A model generated the notes under the pieces. That model was not told the origin of the DNA. It did no database searches and saw nothing but the letters and a program-made list of their open reading frames with translations. Of a stretch of DNA of 64,000 bases, positions 21,796 to 33,196 are shown one piece after another. The stretch is taken from the NCBI GenBank assembly GCA_021029095.1, contig JAJOHG010000062.1, positions 62,001 to 126,000 on the forward strand. The letters are read 5' to 3'. The position numbers and the translations under genes were made by a program. The stretch is from Phellopilus nigrolimitatus. Its lineage: Eukaryota > Basidiomycota > Agaricomycetes > Hymenochaetales > Hymenochaetaceae. Position 1 is the first letter of the stretch. Each line of letters opens with the position of its first letter.

Positions 21796-23001
21796 ATGGG
21801 AAACACCGCCTCCCTTGCTTCGAGTCCGCCAGAGTATCGAGGATGTGTCGAGGTCTTCCCCCGCAAGGCGACACATTCTGTGGCACTCACTAAATTGACG
21901 GTTCTATCGAGGGTACGTTTGTTTGAAATTTGCTTTCTCCCCTCCTCTCCTACCGTCAAATTTCCGAATTCCCATCGAGAAAACTCTATATACATACTAA
22001 TAGCCTCATTTAGCTTCGTACCCAGAACGTGTTTAATGATCCTGAAGATTCCGAGAAAGAGTATGATGCACTGGCGCCATGGACAACGGTACTAAGCAAC
22101 GATCACATTGACGAGGCCTTTCTATATCAATCCCCTGATGGAGAATGGGTACCATTCGAACACAGTACGAAGGTTGCGAATATAGTGGCAAGTACTAAGC
22201 ACTTCATTCTTGAAAACGATGCAGGTTCTGACTGTAGCCTCTGATTATAGGCGGTGACCCACCGTCCCGTTCATGCTGCTAAGGTACAAAATATCAGCTG
22301 TGCTGAATACAAGACTGCTTTGAGAACGTATTCTGGGCTGTCGCCGAAGCGTGCAGAAGAGATCGGTGCGGGTGAGGAGGGTGAATCTGTGGAGGATGTT
22401 TACGGTATGCTTTTGAGATGGAAACTTCCGGTGATTCGCATTCTAACACAGATTGTCAAAAGGAGACGACAGCCTTACGACCGCGAATACTGTTAGCTCC
22501 GTGGAGAATGCGAAGGAGATCCCAGAGCTGGGCTCTCAGCTGCCAGTATCTCCTCCCGAACTATGGGGCCCCGCAGTCTGGGAGAACTGGTACAACTCTA
22601 TCGAACGGATTGTTATGGAGACAGAACAAGAAAGAGCACTCCGAATCTTGGAAGATCCGCGCGAAGGACCGATCGGCCTGTCTTTAGTCGACGCCTACAG
22701 CTTGCACTACATCGACAACTTCCTTACGCCGGAAGCAGTGCTCCATATCCGTACGACGGTTTCCCGACATCTAATGGACCGGAACAAGAGAAGGATAAAC
22801 CAGAACAAGAGGCGGAGGAATATTGCCATCCCGCCCAGATACAGGCCTTCGCCGCTCTCTGCTTCTTTCTTCCCGGGAAGCTTTGACTTGGAGAACACCG
22901 AGGAAGATGAAGAGGAGCTCGACTCCGACAGGCCGATAACTATGATCTTTTCAAGGCGTGGCGCTCGCCTCGAGATCCCTAAGTTCGATGAGTTTTTGTA
23001 G
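21796..23001 (+). CDS. Gene Z, copy A: four-exon protein with N-myristoylation-like start
   Basis: Exons 21796-21912, 22014-22184, 22251-22404 and 22463-23001 give 326 residues in one frame. The start MGNTASLAS fits the N-myristoylation pattern (Gly2, Ser6), so membrane attachment is plausible. Other landmarks: VEVFPRKATHSVALTKLTVLSR (exon 1), FNDPEDSEKEYD with LAPWTTVLSNDH (exon 2), the Trp-rich ELWGPAVWENWYNSIER, the helix DNFLTPEAVLHIR, basic RNKRRINQNKRRRN, an acidic run (EEDEEELDSD) and the end FSRRGARLEIPKFDEFL. The donor of intron 2 (GTGGCA) is weak, but the intron removes in-frame stops in copies A-C. The acceptor of intron 3 (TCAAAAG) is used consistently in all copies. Not a family I know. 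Open reading in three copies argues for a functional protein. Confidence 0.7.
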
Positions 23002-23279
23002 TCCAAAACTACAACTGCGTGTATCTCGCAGGCGGAACGCATATTCAGTTCCTGGTTCTGTCTTTGACGCGAACTTTGTACTGCCTGTATGTACTGTTAA
23101 ATGACTTTCTAACATCTGCATCTATATTCTTTTTCAAGAACTTGATCGTGTTCTCGAAATGCAATCTTATTTTTTTTACAATTGTATCACTTCATATCGC
23201 TCTTAGACGACCCAGCGCCTTTGGTAAGAAAATTTATATCCAAGAAGAACAAAATATGTTTATGTACAGGAGCCTGTGA

Positions 23280-25650
23280 GCGCGACCCGGAGAACTCAAA
23301 ATTTATTCATATTTGTACATGTACATTCCTCCCTCGCTAGGTTCTTGAGGCACGCGCCACGCGCCACGCAAAGGACCAGACCTCAGGAACTGAACTGGAA
23401 AAAAAAGGAAGGATGACGTCTGCATGAAGACGGGTCGAGAATTCCTTGAGCGGACGCAGGCAGGACGGTGCTCGGTGGCTCCGAGCTCGGCACCCCGAAT
23501 CAGGGCCAGCCGACGTGCGGAGCGCGCGGAAGGATGGTCCTCATTTCAAGCACGAAGAGCCGTGCCTGCACCTTCCCTCTACGCTTCTCAGCTTCCCAGC
23601 CCACTCGCAGAGCAAGCTCGGAGCTCAGAAGCTGCCCCGCATGTCCAGTACCGGGCAGACTTCTCGGGTACCTGGGGCTACGAGCCCGAGGGGCGAGCGG
23701 CTTCAAAGCTGGGAAACGACCGAAGGCGGAGGCGGATTACGTGGAGAAGCTTCCCCATCCCCCCTGATGCGATTTTAAGTTTATTTTAGGAGCCGCGAAC
23801 TATGATTCGTGATTCGTGATCGTGCCTGCGGCAGTCGATCTTTTTCTTTTTCTTTTTTTTTTTTTTTTGAGAAGGCAGAGCTGTATCTCTCTGTGTTGTT
23901 AGAGTTTGGGGCATTTGAAGATTTGTAATTTGGAATGGGCGGCGTTTTTGAGGCTGGAGTGCTGGGTGTTTTTATGGCGGAGCAGGGAGTTGGCTTTTTG
24001 AGATGATCGGGATGAAAATGGACATGGATGTGGAAATGTGGATGTGGATGTAACCATTGTTTTTCCGATTTCGGGCGACAGCAGGGACTCGAGAAGATGT
24101 AGGCGGCCCCGCGATGAAGGCTGCGCCACGTCAGCCGGCCATCAAGCAAATTAGCATAAGAATGAATCGGGAGGGGAAAAACAGGAGCGCAAAGGCACGG
24201 ATCGGCGAATAGGGCGGGCTTCGCTGCCAGACGGAGCTGTCCCGCCGAGGGTGATGTAGCTGTTGTGGGCCCCTCTGGTGATCGAGGTACCAGCTGTGCT
24301 TGAAAAAAGGAGGGAGAGCGCAGGAAAGAGAAAGAAAAAATCAGGACAACAGGCGGTCCTAATCTTCGTACATCATGTATTTGTGTTATTCTTGTCGCTT
24401 GATTCCTGTGTTGATCTCTCGAAGTCATTAGCTAGTTTTTTATATCTTTTTTATCTTCCTTTTTTGACAGATGGATGGATGGATGGATGGACTGCGGAGT
24501 GGCTGTTTGTGCTGTTTATGTCGTGTAGCCGATTGGGACGGAGACCGAGGGGGGGGGGGGGGGGGGGGGGCACTGGTGAAACGAGAGTGTCAAGCACCGA
24601 GAGAAGTGCATGGAGACTACGGATTCGTCTAAAACACACGCCCCGGTGCCAGTATGGGACAAGTATATTCCAACGCCGCCACCGCGTCGCTGGCGCGCAC
24701 CCGTCAAGAGTTAGGTTTGCAAAATCAGCCAGCGGAAACGTCGCGATCGTGCGTGATGCTGCTTGCATAAGCGCCCATGGTGCGGGCCTCGCGCGTGTGC
24801 ATTAGAGACGTTGAGGCATAGCAGCAGTGCGCATTGAACTAGGCTCGAAGGACATACTCAGAACTTAGAAGGTAGATGCGCTTCGCGCCGGCCATGGATG
24901 GCTGATCCTGGCTGCTGGCTTCGCGTTCCAGAGGGAAGCGGTTCGGCCAGATAGGCGAGGTGGAAAATTTGGATGGATCAGGATGTGTGGTGCTGCTGGC
25001 TAATAGATAGGTAGGAATGATGCGGCGCGTGCCAGCCGAACGCGGGCGTTGGCGTTGGCGCGGGGTGGGTCAGCGGCCGTGGACGTCGCGCGCTTTGGGT
25101 GGATGCGTTGGCTGGTGGAGAGGTGGGTCGCGACGGGGTTGGCTTGCACAGCTGGATGTTGGCGGGGACGATGGACAGTGGGCGGTGTTGCACTTTGCTC
25201 GGGAGACACAGAGAGAGAGAAAAGAGAGGCGATTAGATAGCCCGTTACAGATCCAGAGATCCAGATCCGTGGCTCGATCGTTAATCCCGTTGATACAGAG
25301 TATGGGAGATATTTTCGGTTTGATGATCAGAGAAACTCGTGTTTTGGGGAAGACACCTAGGCTAGAAAAGAGCAACGAAGAAAAGACGATCAAAGTTAAA
25401 ATTTCGCGTTTTGACGTCCGGCTGATGATGAGGGTTGGAGGGGTCACGGGAAGCGTTCGCTAGCGACGACGGCGACAATGGCGATGGGTGGCTGGCGTCG
25501 TGCACGGACTAAGAATTGGACGGACGATATGCGTTCGTGGCTCGGCAGAGGAAGCTGATGTGACCTGTGAGATCAGCAGAAGCCCGTCAGCGGCTGTGTA
25601 TACCATACATGGCTGTGATGGGGCCTTATTTATTTGTTTGTATTTGGCTT
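23280..25650. repeat. GC-rich low-complexity block, copy A
   Basis: Present also in B (34,640-37,440) and D (51,900-54,650), absent from C. It is rich in purine runs, with a poly-T/pyrimidine tract (23,838-23,869), a GGAT run at about 24,471-24,492 and a G22 tract (24549-24570). Many overlapping frames are open on both strands simply because of base composition. None keeps the same frame across the three copies, so I call no gene. It may contain a non-coding transcript or long regulatory DNA. Confidence 0.5.
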
Positions 25651-26120
25651 GTTAAAAAAAATTAATCGATGCCAAAGTCGATTTTCACCTCAAGCACAGC
25701 TATAAATTTTGAAAACTTTGGTTTGCTCATAAAATATCGCGTCCAAAATAAAACATAAAACAATATAACTCACGTGGAGATAACGCATATAAATTTTAGT
25801 GAAACAGCAGAGTGATATGGCACACAATGCGCAACTGTGCCGCCAAGTGACTTCTTCGATGGCTCATCAAAATGTTATCGCGAAATTACGTCTATACCTT
25901 GAGCTCATGCACTCTTACTCTCTGCCAGAATGATATAGCTTAGAAATCCAAAGCGGGATTCTATGACGCCGTATCGTGCGTTTGCGACAATCGCCTACAG
26001 AGCATATCGTAGTTGATTGAATTGCTTTGACCGGTCTCTATGAGTTTCTAGATATACTAACATTTGATTGCTTGCGTCTAAGGCACGTCTCCTAATTTAC
26101 ACGACGGCAAGGACCGCAAG
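23780..26120. other. Spacer before W, copy A (overlaps the end of the GC-rich block)
   Basis: From about 25,650 to 26,120 the DNA turns AT-rich (TTTTAAAAAAAATTAATCG, CACGTGGAGATAACGCAT) and leads into W. No frame of note. It probably contains the W promoter. Confidence 0.35.
24549..24570. repeat. Poly-G tract of 22 bases
   Basis: Uninterrupted G22 between GAGACCGA and CACTGGTGAAACG. The same place in copies B and D holds ordinary GC-rich DNA (GGACGGGGGCGGGGACTAGG in B), so the run is private to copy A. It could be a slippage expansion, able to form four-stranded structures, or an assembly or consensus artefact. Confidence 0.8.
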
Positions 26121-26835
26121 ATGTCATTCGATTTCGAAAACGAGAACATATTTGGCGAATTCGGAAAAGCCCCCTTTGTCAATAGCAACCTGCTTTCGGG
26201 ACTCATTCCAAGTGTATTCAATTTTGCGCGGAGAGAATTCGAAGACACAGACTCGGACGGACAGCTTTGAGTACCTGAGCGAAGAAGGGTCAGAACGTTC
26301 ATCCTCACCTCTCGGTACTCCCGAGCTATCGCAATCATCGAATATTTCGCATCAGGGCTCCCTTTCACCGGATACAATAGCACATTCCACAATAGCACAT
26401 TCTCTAAACACTGCGACAAACACGACTAAATCCAATTTCCTTCCATCCCGGGTTTGCAGCGCATTACCTTATCCTAGACCTCGTGCGTTCTCCGTGCGAA
26501 GCAGAAGAAAGCAGTGTCTTTCATCAGCACGTACACCATTTCGACCGAGAGGAGCTTTGCTTGCGATTACGAAGGGTGCGGCCGGACATACCGCTCCAGC
26601 CAGTCGCTCAAAACCCATGCGCTGACTCACAATGGTAATCGGTACTTCTGCGCGTGTGGACGTGTGCAGTCGTAATGCTAATTTCCAAGACATCAGCTAC
26701 GCGCACGCTGGCTCTCTCATGCGTCGGTTGAGGAGCTTTCCAGTCGACTCTGAATATATACGCGAGTGCGAGAAAAAGGGGTGGTCTAAGAATGTACATG
26801 GAAGCGTGAAGTGCCTCTTGCGCGCCCCGGCTTAG
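26121..26835 (+). pseudogene. Gene W (small C2H2 protein), copy A, broken
   Basis: Compared with the intact copy in D, this one has a 4-base insertion near 26261-26264 (after TDSDG) that shifts the frame into a stop. It also has a TAA at 26673-26675, just after CACGRVQS. The N-terminal block (FDFENENIFGEFGKAPF) and the finger FACDYEGCGRTYRSSQSLKTH with its second His are still readable. It lies directly before the ZnF gene of module B, as W does in D. Confidence 0.7.
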
Positions 26836-27634
26836 GAGGTCTGTCTCAACCATACTTGATATATCACTTTCTCATGTCATGCCGGACACTCTGGAAAAGT
26901 TCCTTTCGTCATGAGCTCGTTAATTTCTGTTTCCCTCCGCCACACGCTCGTTCACATCGTCACGAAGTAGCTCACTTTCTGTCTTCGTCTCTTTCCTCCG
27001 GTCGAACTATCAGACATTTCTCTCCTAGCCAGTAGTACGCTTATGACATCTAGCATAAAATCCTTCTCATAATATGCTATACTAATAGCAGATCCTTTCG
27101 GGATAAGATTTCTGCAACGTGCAATCATCAAAAGCATCTTGCTGGATATGAGACCAGAGGTTACGCGGCCGAGCTTGAGTCGTGTCGCATTCGTGCGGCG
27201 GAAGGGGTAAAGAACATCGAACGCTTGACACGTTATCGCCAACCAGACATTGTAACAGATGAGAAGCTTGTTAGATATAAATGATCGGAGATTTAGTATG
27301 AATACAGACAACACAACTGCGAAAACAAAACAAGATCATAGTCCAGTAAACACGCTGAGGTTAAACTAGTCACGAAAGCAGAAATCGAGGTAACAAAGGG
27401 GGAAAAAAGTGATAAATGGATAGGGGAATAGAAAGTCGCGAAAATATTCGGTATTCAAAAGATGCAGACAACATAAATGAGGAAATAAAATAGAGATCGA
27501 GACAGACCAAACAAGCCAAGGTCACATACACGCCGGACGCGGAGGCGGAGAAAACAGCTGTACAAATCGTGGAAACAAACGGAAAGGAATCCGGTGATGA
27601 TGAAGATGACATACGAGACGGGTGCGGGATTCCC

Positions 27635-29310
27635 CTATTTCTTCTTGCCCTTTCCTCTCTCGCGCTCCTTAATTGGCACTACAGAGCCTGGGTGATCTTT
27701 TATGCAATGCCGTTGCATCGCGTCAAAGCGACTGTATGTCAAGTCACAGTATACACACTTGACCCTTCCGCTCGCCCCGCCGCCAGGCCCGCGCGGACAT
27801 CTGGCTTTGTGCCGTGTGAGGTCACTGCGATGCGCACATGAAATTTCGCACCCGGGGTAATCGCAGTGGAATCGAGGAGCTTCCGGCTCATCAGATGGGT
27901 TCGCTGCAGCCTGAGGAGCGGCTTTCGCTATGTCCATGGCCTTTGGCGGCCTTGCCTTGTCCGCGCGAGCGGCCTTCGTCGTCTTCTCTGTCCTCGACGG
28001 TCCCGCCTCACTCGCGCGAGCATTTGCGAGGGCTCCCCCACTCGAGCCCTCAATGAATTCAGGCAATGCATACGCCTGGGCGTCGTTCCCGGACGGTGGG
28101 AAACCTGGGACGGCAGGGAAGATGAAGGTGCTGAGAATGGGATCCTGGTGCGATGGATTGGGAGCCCTTGGTTCGGTCATCCTGAAAGCGGCTTCGGACA
28201 CACCGTACGGGTTCGCTGTAGCCTGCCGAGCTGCCTTCGCCGTATTTTCATTCTTCGATGGCCTTGCTTTGCCCGCCCGAGCGGCCTTCGTTTTCTTATC
28301 CGTCCTGGACGGCCCCGCCTTGCTTGAACGTGAAGGAATTGCTGCTGAAGCTCCACTGCTCGAGCCTTGAACGAATTCAAGCATGTTATGTGCATGGTAA
28401 TCGTTCCCGGACAGATGAAAACCTGGAACAACAGGGAGGGTGAAGGGGGTGGAACGGTGGTGGGTTGAGGTAGGAGCTCTTGACTCGGGCATCCCAAACG
28501 CGTCTTCGGGTTCATCGTACGGGCTTTCTGCAGTCAGACGAACGGCCTTCGTTGTGTTCTTCGCCTTGTTCTTGCGAGTGGCCTTCGTCGACTTCTGCGT
28601 TCTCGACGGTCCCGCCTTGCTCGGACGAGGAGCGTTTGCTGCTGCAGCTCCGCGGCTCGAGCCTTGAACGAACTCGGGCATGTCATGTGCTTCGGAATTG
28701 TTCCCGGACGGTAGGAAACCTGGAACGGCAGGGAGGGTGAAGGAAGTGGGACTGTAGTCCTGGTGCGGTGGATACAGAGGGCCGATGGAGCGACTGAGCG
28801 AGATCTGTTGATGGCTTGCTTGAGGGTCGCTAGGAGGACTTTCCGACGGCGGAGTCGGGTAGGCCCTCTCTGCGGGCAGCATAGCCGGGAGAGTGTCGGG
28901 CCCGGGATACAAGTCCCATTGATCATCTATGGTGCATGCATTAGACAAGTCAAACAAGTGTTTTTACAAAGGACATACAGTTAGAAACTCGTCCTAATTC
29001 GAGAACCCCACCTGCTTCGACTACCTCCTGGCTTCCGATCGAGGCGGTAGTAGCAGGGTTGAGCATCAGTAGTGAGGGGTCGATGCAATCGAGAGCTGCT
29101 GTGTTCTGTTCCGTCCCGTGGAACTGATCGACGGTCGCTCCAGCCTAACAAAGCGCATTATCAGCATCCAAGTCAATGTCAAAGAGAATCGTGCAAAAAA
29201 TGTACAAGAATTTGAGCGGTGCTGAATAGAATAGACACAAAGTTGCAGTCCGAGGAGGCCACTGGGACCAGCGGCACATCAGGCTTTCCAGGTAGCTGTG
29301 AAGAAGGCAT
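27635..29310 (-). CDS. ZnF gene, copy B: repeat-rich protein with C2HC and C2H2 fingers
   Basis: Exons 29310-29206, 29144-28979 and 28926-27635 join in phase and give 520 residues. Intron 1 is 61 nt (GTACAT..GTTAG) and intron 2 is 52 nt (GTATGT..CATAG). After a short N-terminal part come internal repeats of about 100 residues. Each starts with a line like MPEFVQGSS, followed by a Lys/Ala-rich segment (SKAGPSRTQKSTKATRKNK), then PYxxxEDAFxMxEPRAP and xTLPxVPGFxxSGND. Two full units and a shorter last unit are present. The C-terminus has a C2HC finger (CDYPGC-x12-HKARC), a C2H2 finger (CVYC-x12-HCIKDH) and a basic tail. The Lys/Ala-rich stretches resemble linker-histone tails in composition. 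A nuclear nucleic-acid-binding role is inferred from the fingers. B lacks part of the N-terminal spacer seen in C and D. Confidence 0.8.
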
Positions 29311-29608
29311 GTTTGTAAGAGGAGAAGATGAGGGGAGAAGGACGGATATGAGGGGAAGGTGTGAGTGGATGGATGAAAGCGCGAACGAACGAAGATGTTG
29401 ACTTGGCCACACGAATTTATGTGTGACGTCCCGTGACTGCAACCCGAACGAACCCCCCGAGAACCAGGTCTTCAGTAACAACCATCGACATTTCTAGCTC
29501 CGAACCCGGCCAGCAAGACGCCCAGGTCACAGAGATAGGTATCTGTGTGTCGACGAGCTTTCTAGTCGAGTTGAGAATCGTTTAGACAAGCTCAGTCACA
29601 GAGCCACA
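29311..29608. promoter_or_regulatory. Shared divergent promoter of ZnF and X, copy B
   Basis: 298 bases between the divergent start codons, nearly invariant in B, C and D. The CRE-like TGACGTC lies at 29425-29431 in the block TGTGTGACGTCCCGTGACT. A second conserved block is CCCAGGTCACAGAGATAGGT. TGACGTC is the usual core for bZIP factors of the ATF/CREB type. Its use here is inferred from conservation only. Confidence 0.5.
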
Positions 29609-30778
29609 ATGGCTCAGCGGACGACGATTCAACATATCCTATCGGGAAACATGAGAAAAGCGTACCTTTGCTTTGATTTTATCTTAGACTTGAGGTATGT
29701 ACTGGATCATTTTTCCTCCAATCTCGCGCGAGGGAACTGAGGGTTGATTGTGACAGCGACCCCGTCAATATCTGTTCAAGTAAATGCGATATCAAGGCGC
29801 TTCGGTTCATCTTGGGGCTTCGTAGTGCACCAGCTGGTAGTTTTAACCTGTCGAGAAAGATAAAAATCTACCGTTGCTTAGACCTCTGGTGCGGACTTGC
29901 AGCTCAGTACCATTGTCCTGCGCGGAATTCCACGAGTATCGATCTCAAAGGAAACTCGACAAGCAACGCTGCATAACTCGCGGTCTCAACTCCCTTCGTC
30001 TTGCTGTTTGACGGGACATTTCAATCAGTCAAATTGCTTGAGCCGGAAAATATACGACTCCCTGCACGCGACTTCGGTGAGCATTGTCTTATGCCGTCCG
30101 GCCAATGTTCTGCACTCACTCATTCTGCAGACGCCAGGCGACATCGCAGAGACCGTGATTCAAGCCCTTTCGAGTTCAGTTATCAAGCATTGGCCATGCG
30201 GAAAGCCTCAAGCATCGAACATATGGTGTATGTCTGTCATTCTATTGTTATTCAGAAGTCTAACTCCATCTACAGAATACATACCGTAATAATCAGCTCG
30301 ACGAACTAGTTCAGAAAGTCCCAAACTACTTACCGACGTCTATTCTATCATTGGTCTATCGTCTATGTACGTATCTCCTGGGGTTTCTCTAGTGATACCT
30401 AAGCTCATCATTTGTAGCGTCATCATACTAGATGGTGAGATGGCCGGAGATGGCAAGATGGCGAGGACGCCCTAGATGCTAAGGTTAATTCGCATTCGGG
30501 ATACGTTCTCTACGATGCTAACGGCGGATGGTCTGTGTAGCAGAGTTGTGAGTGAACTCGATTACTCTCTCGACGTTGAAGATTCACACCTTTACTCCGC
30601 CAGTCAAAGGTGAGCACTCGGGCCTGTCTTGGGTTCTACGATGGCTCTTTATCGTAAATTTGCCCTTCAGCTTCCTAGACGGTTCAACCTACCATATTCC
30701 GTGATTAGTGATCCCGAGTTACTCAGTAGACCGCAACGGCAGGTCACCATTTTGTTCTTCCAGGCTACGCTGTATTGA
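29609..30778 (+). CDS. Gene X, copy B: multi-exon protein of unknown function, model incomplete
   Basis: Exon 1 starts at 29609 (AQRTTIQHILSGNMRKAYLC, ending FILDL) with a good GTATGT donor. Later blocks are KETRQATLHNSR, a long open frame (VKLLEPENIRLPARDFGEH, later LAMRKASSIEHM), then, after an intron ending CTACAG near 30281, NTYRNNQLDELVQKVPNYLP and TSILSLVYRL, then LDGEMAGDG, LDYSLDVEDSHLYSASQ, and the last exon LPRRFNLPYSVISDPELLS, ending FFQATLY and TGA at 30776-30778. One in-frame stop in the MARTP block (open in C) and one extra base early (compare SDPSTSVQ in C) suggest damage or misplaced introns. Divergent from ZnF over a 298-base shared promoter. Family unknown. Confidence 0.5.
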
Positions 30779-30796
30779 TAAGAGATTAGGCCGACG

Positions 30797-31478
30797 TCAG
30801 AGGACAAACTCTCTAGCCTCGTCGTCAGCGCCGTCCAGCATCTTCTTCGAGGTCCACAATAGCATCAGGAGACCATTCTTGAGGTACATTCGGCTGAACT
30901 TCTGGTGAGTCAATTTTCTGCGAGCGGCGAGCCTTGGTTGACTGGTTTCTTCCCGAAGCCGACTGAGCTCGACAATGACGGCAAAGGAGCGCAGATATAC
31001 CGAGCACAGGATATACGACGAAGCAAGCCAATTCCAAGATATCTTTTTAAGGAGAATTTGCAGCTGATTGCGCTGCGGCCAGCTCATCATCCGTGTCACG
31101 TCCGCGTGTCGTGACGCCGCATAGTCCCAATCATTCTCTCCCGTCGACGACGACTCCGATCTGAGCACGATGGCGGGCGTGTACACCTTAGGGACCGAAC
31201 TGTATGGGTGTCCGTGTCTTTTTGAAATCTAGCCGGAGAATCGTGTCCACTGGAACGTTCACAATCGTCTCGCCACAAGTACACAGCGTCCGATCAGGTA
31301 GTCCATCCCAAGATTCTCTTGACGTGCGGCATGTTTCGAAGGCAAGGAATAAGGCCGATATTGGTGGAAGGTTAGACTCAATCGCTCGATTCATCGTGAA
31401 CTTATTTGGTACCTCTTCGACATCTACCGTTCTTCCGATCGTTGACGAGTTTTTTCTCGTTCCTCTGACTTGTGTCAT
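30797..31478 (-). CDS. Conserved minus-strand frame Y, copy B, uncertain
   Basis: Two minus-strand frames: 31478-31188 (TCRTSRESWDGLPDRTLCTC, VPVDTILRLDFKKTRTPIQF) and 31186-30797 (AIVLRSESSSTGEND, RHADVTRMMSWPQRNQLQIL). Copy A reads across the join in one frame, so B is shifted or spliced here. Tail to tail with X. Unknown family; a coding shadow remains possible. Confidence 0.35.
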
Positions 31479-32315
31479 ACATTTTCTCCCAACTTACTCC
31501 ATCTAAGTGGCTTCACTTATGTGGATACCTTGCTCTGTTGATATACGTGCCAGCCTTCATTTCTCTAGTCTTGCTTTCCTTACCATCGCCTCGAGCTGAA
31601 GCGGTACCTAATGCACCGTCCAAGGTCCGGATGACAATGGCCATCCTATACGATGGATGTTCTGCTGCTTCCGTGCCTCCGCACTCACCACCTGCCAAGC
31701 TCTCATCGCGGACTTTGCGACCGATGTTTTCTCTCGCCTTCTCGTCGGTTCACTAGGGCAAAATCTTAGAACATTGAACATGGGGCGCTACTGCTTTCTT
31801 CACGTTTTTGTAAAGAAAGAGATGTTCCCGCGAAATAGGTTCCAAGCACCAACCTCATTCCTTTCGTCTACTCATCTGCCTGCTTGATTGTCGAGCTCTT
31901 TCGCTATCTGGTCTGTGCGGATATCAATCGAGTTCTTAATATTTAGTTCAGGTTGACCGTGATTGGACTTGCGAGGTATGTTACTCTATTTGAATCTGCT
32001 TGGCTAGAATTCTCATACTTGACTGATTATGCAGACGAACCATATGTCTCATCGGAACTTGACGAAGAGGATCAATGCGACGAACGCCTTTGATACCGCC
32101 TACACAAGTGATAGGCTCAGAACAAGTGAAGAAATCAAACATTCCACGAAGTCCGACGACCGTGACTCAGGTCTGTCGACACCATTTCCGCAATCATAAG
32201 CTCTGCTGCGCTCTCCGATAAGAGCCCATATCTGTGGATATCTGTGTATGGCACTCGGACTTCGAATGATTAGCTTTGCTGTGGCGGCGTTGGCTTCCGA
32301 AGCGTACTTGCTCAG

Positions 32316-32546
32316 ATGCCTTCAGTGAGGAGTGGTATGAGGGCAATTTCAATTATGACGCGAGCACACGATCATTTTGAGAGCAGCCTTCACGCCCTTC
32401 GTCGACGAGAAGCGCTCGTATCATCTGCCACTGTTTTTCACCAGCCAAGATTTGCAACTGTACGGCCAGCTCGAAGCTCGACCACGGGGAGGGCAAAATC
32501 AGACATTCGAAAGAGGAGCAAGGTGGCGGACGAGTATGTCTGCTAG
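32316..32546 (+). CDS. Conserved small frame S, copy B
   Basis: 76 codons, with the sense ISIMTRAHDHFESSLHALRR, then SSATVFHQPRFATVRPARSS and a basic end. The translation is identical to the inverted copy at 57081-56851. It may be an exon of a larger gene or simply a well-preserved stretch. No function assigned. Confidence 0.35.
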   Translation: MPSVRSGMRAISIMTRAHDHFESSLHALRRREALVSSATVFHQPRFATVRPARSSTTGRAKSDIRKRSKVADEYVC

Positions 32547-33196
32547 TGCTCAATGACGATTCAGCCGTCCGCATTGACAATCTGGAACCAGGTAGCGCTT
32601 GTCCCAGCCAAGCGCATGGCTGACTTTCTCAAATATTCCGCCACATATATCATATGGCGGCATGCGGATACAAGTCTGCGACACCCTGCATAACTTTTCC
32701 CACTCCCATACTTTCCTTCTCATCTAAAATCCAAACGACCTACTCTCGATAATCTCAAATCTACGCCGTACAGCACTTGTGTCTGATCGCAACGAAGTCA
32801 TCGCATAACGTGTTCCTCCGTTCTGCCTTCGGCCTACATGCTACCATTTTCTGTTTACTGTAAGGATAACATCCCTGTATCTCTGTTATTAGCAACTATA
32901 GATGTCTTATTCAAGCGTTCCTAAGCAAACTATTTAGGCGGTGGTACAATGGTCGTCAAACACACTCACGTGATCCGCCACAATCTTATACGAGTCCAAC
33001 GCCATTGTGACATTCTCCTCATCTTCATCAATGACAAGGACCATCTTTCTTTCTTGTTAAATTCACTCTCATAAGCATCTGTGACTACAGAGGACTCACA
33101 TTCTGTCTTCTTGCTCCCTATATCAATTCTACGATACGACTCACATAGAGCCACAGTTCGCACAGAGATACAGTTTCAAGTTTCCCCCTTCAAAAC

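Larger units (their letters stand above)
15240..27000 (+). repeat. Repeat module copy A (direct)
   Basis: First of three direct copies of a block of about 11.7 kb. Order: partial ZnF duplicate, ZnF (minus, broken), X remnant (plus), Y (minus), V and S traces (plus), Z (plus, open), GC-rich block, W (plus, broken). The copy aligns by eye with B and C through genes and spacers alike, including untranslated stretches. It is the most decayed copy for ZnF, X and W. The borders are where similarity to the other copies begins and ends and are approximate. Confidence 0.85.

Noticed and set aside
23424..25463. Possible genes in the GC-rich block of copy A
   Set aside because: None of the frames on either strand is preserved in the same frame in copies B and D, and no splice sites support them.
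15240..27000. CRISPR array or tandem small repeats as the basis of the repetition
   Set aside because: The repeats are kilobase-scale gene blocks, not short repeats with spacers, and the genome is eukaryotic.
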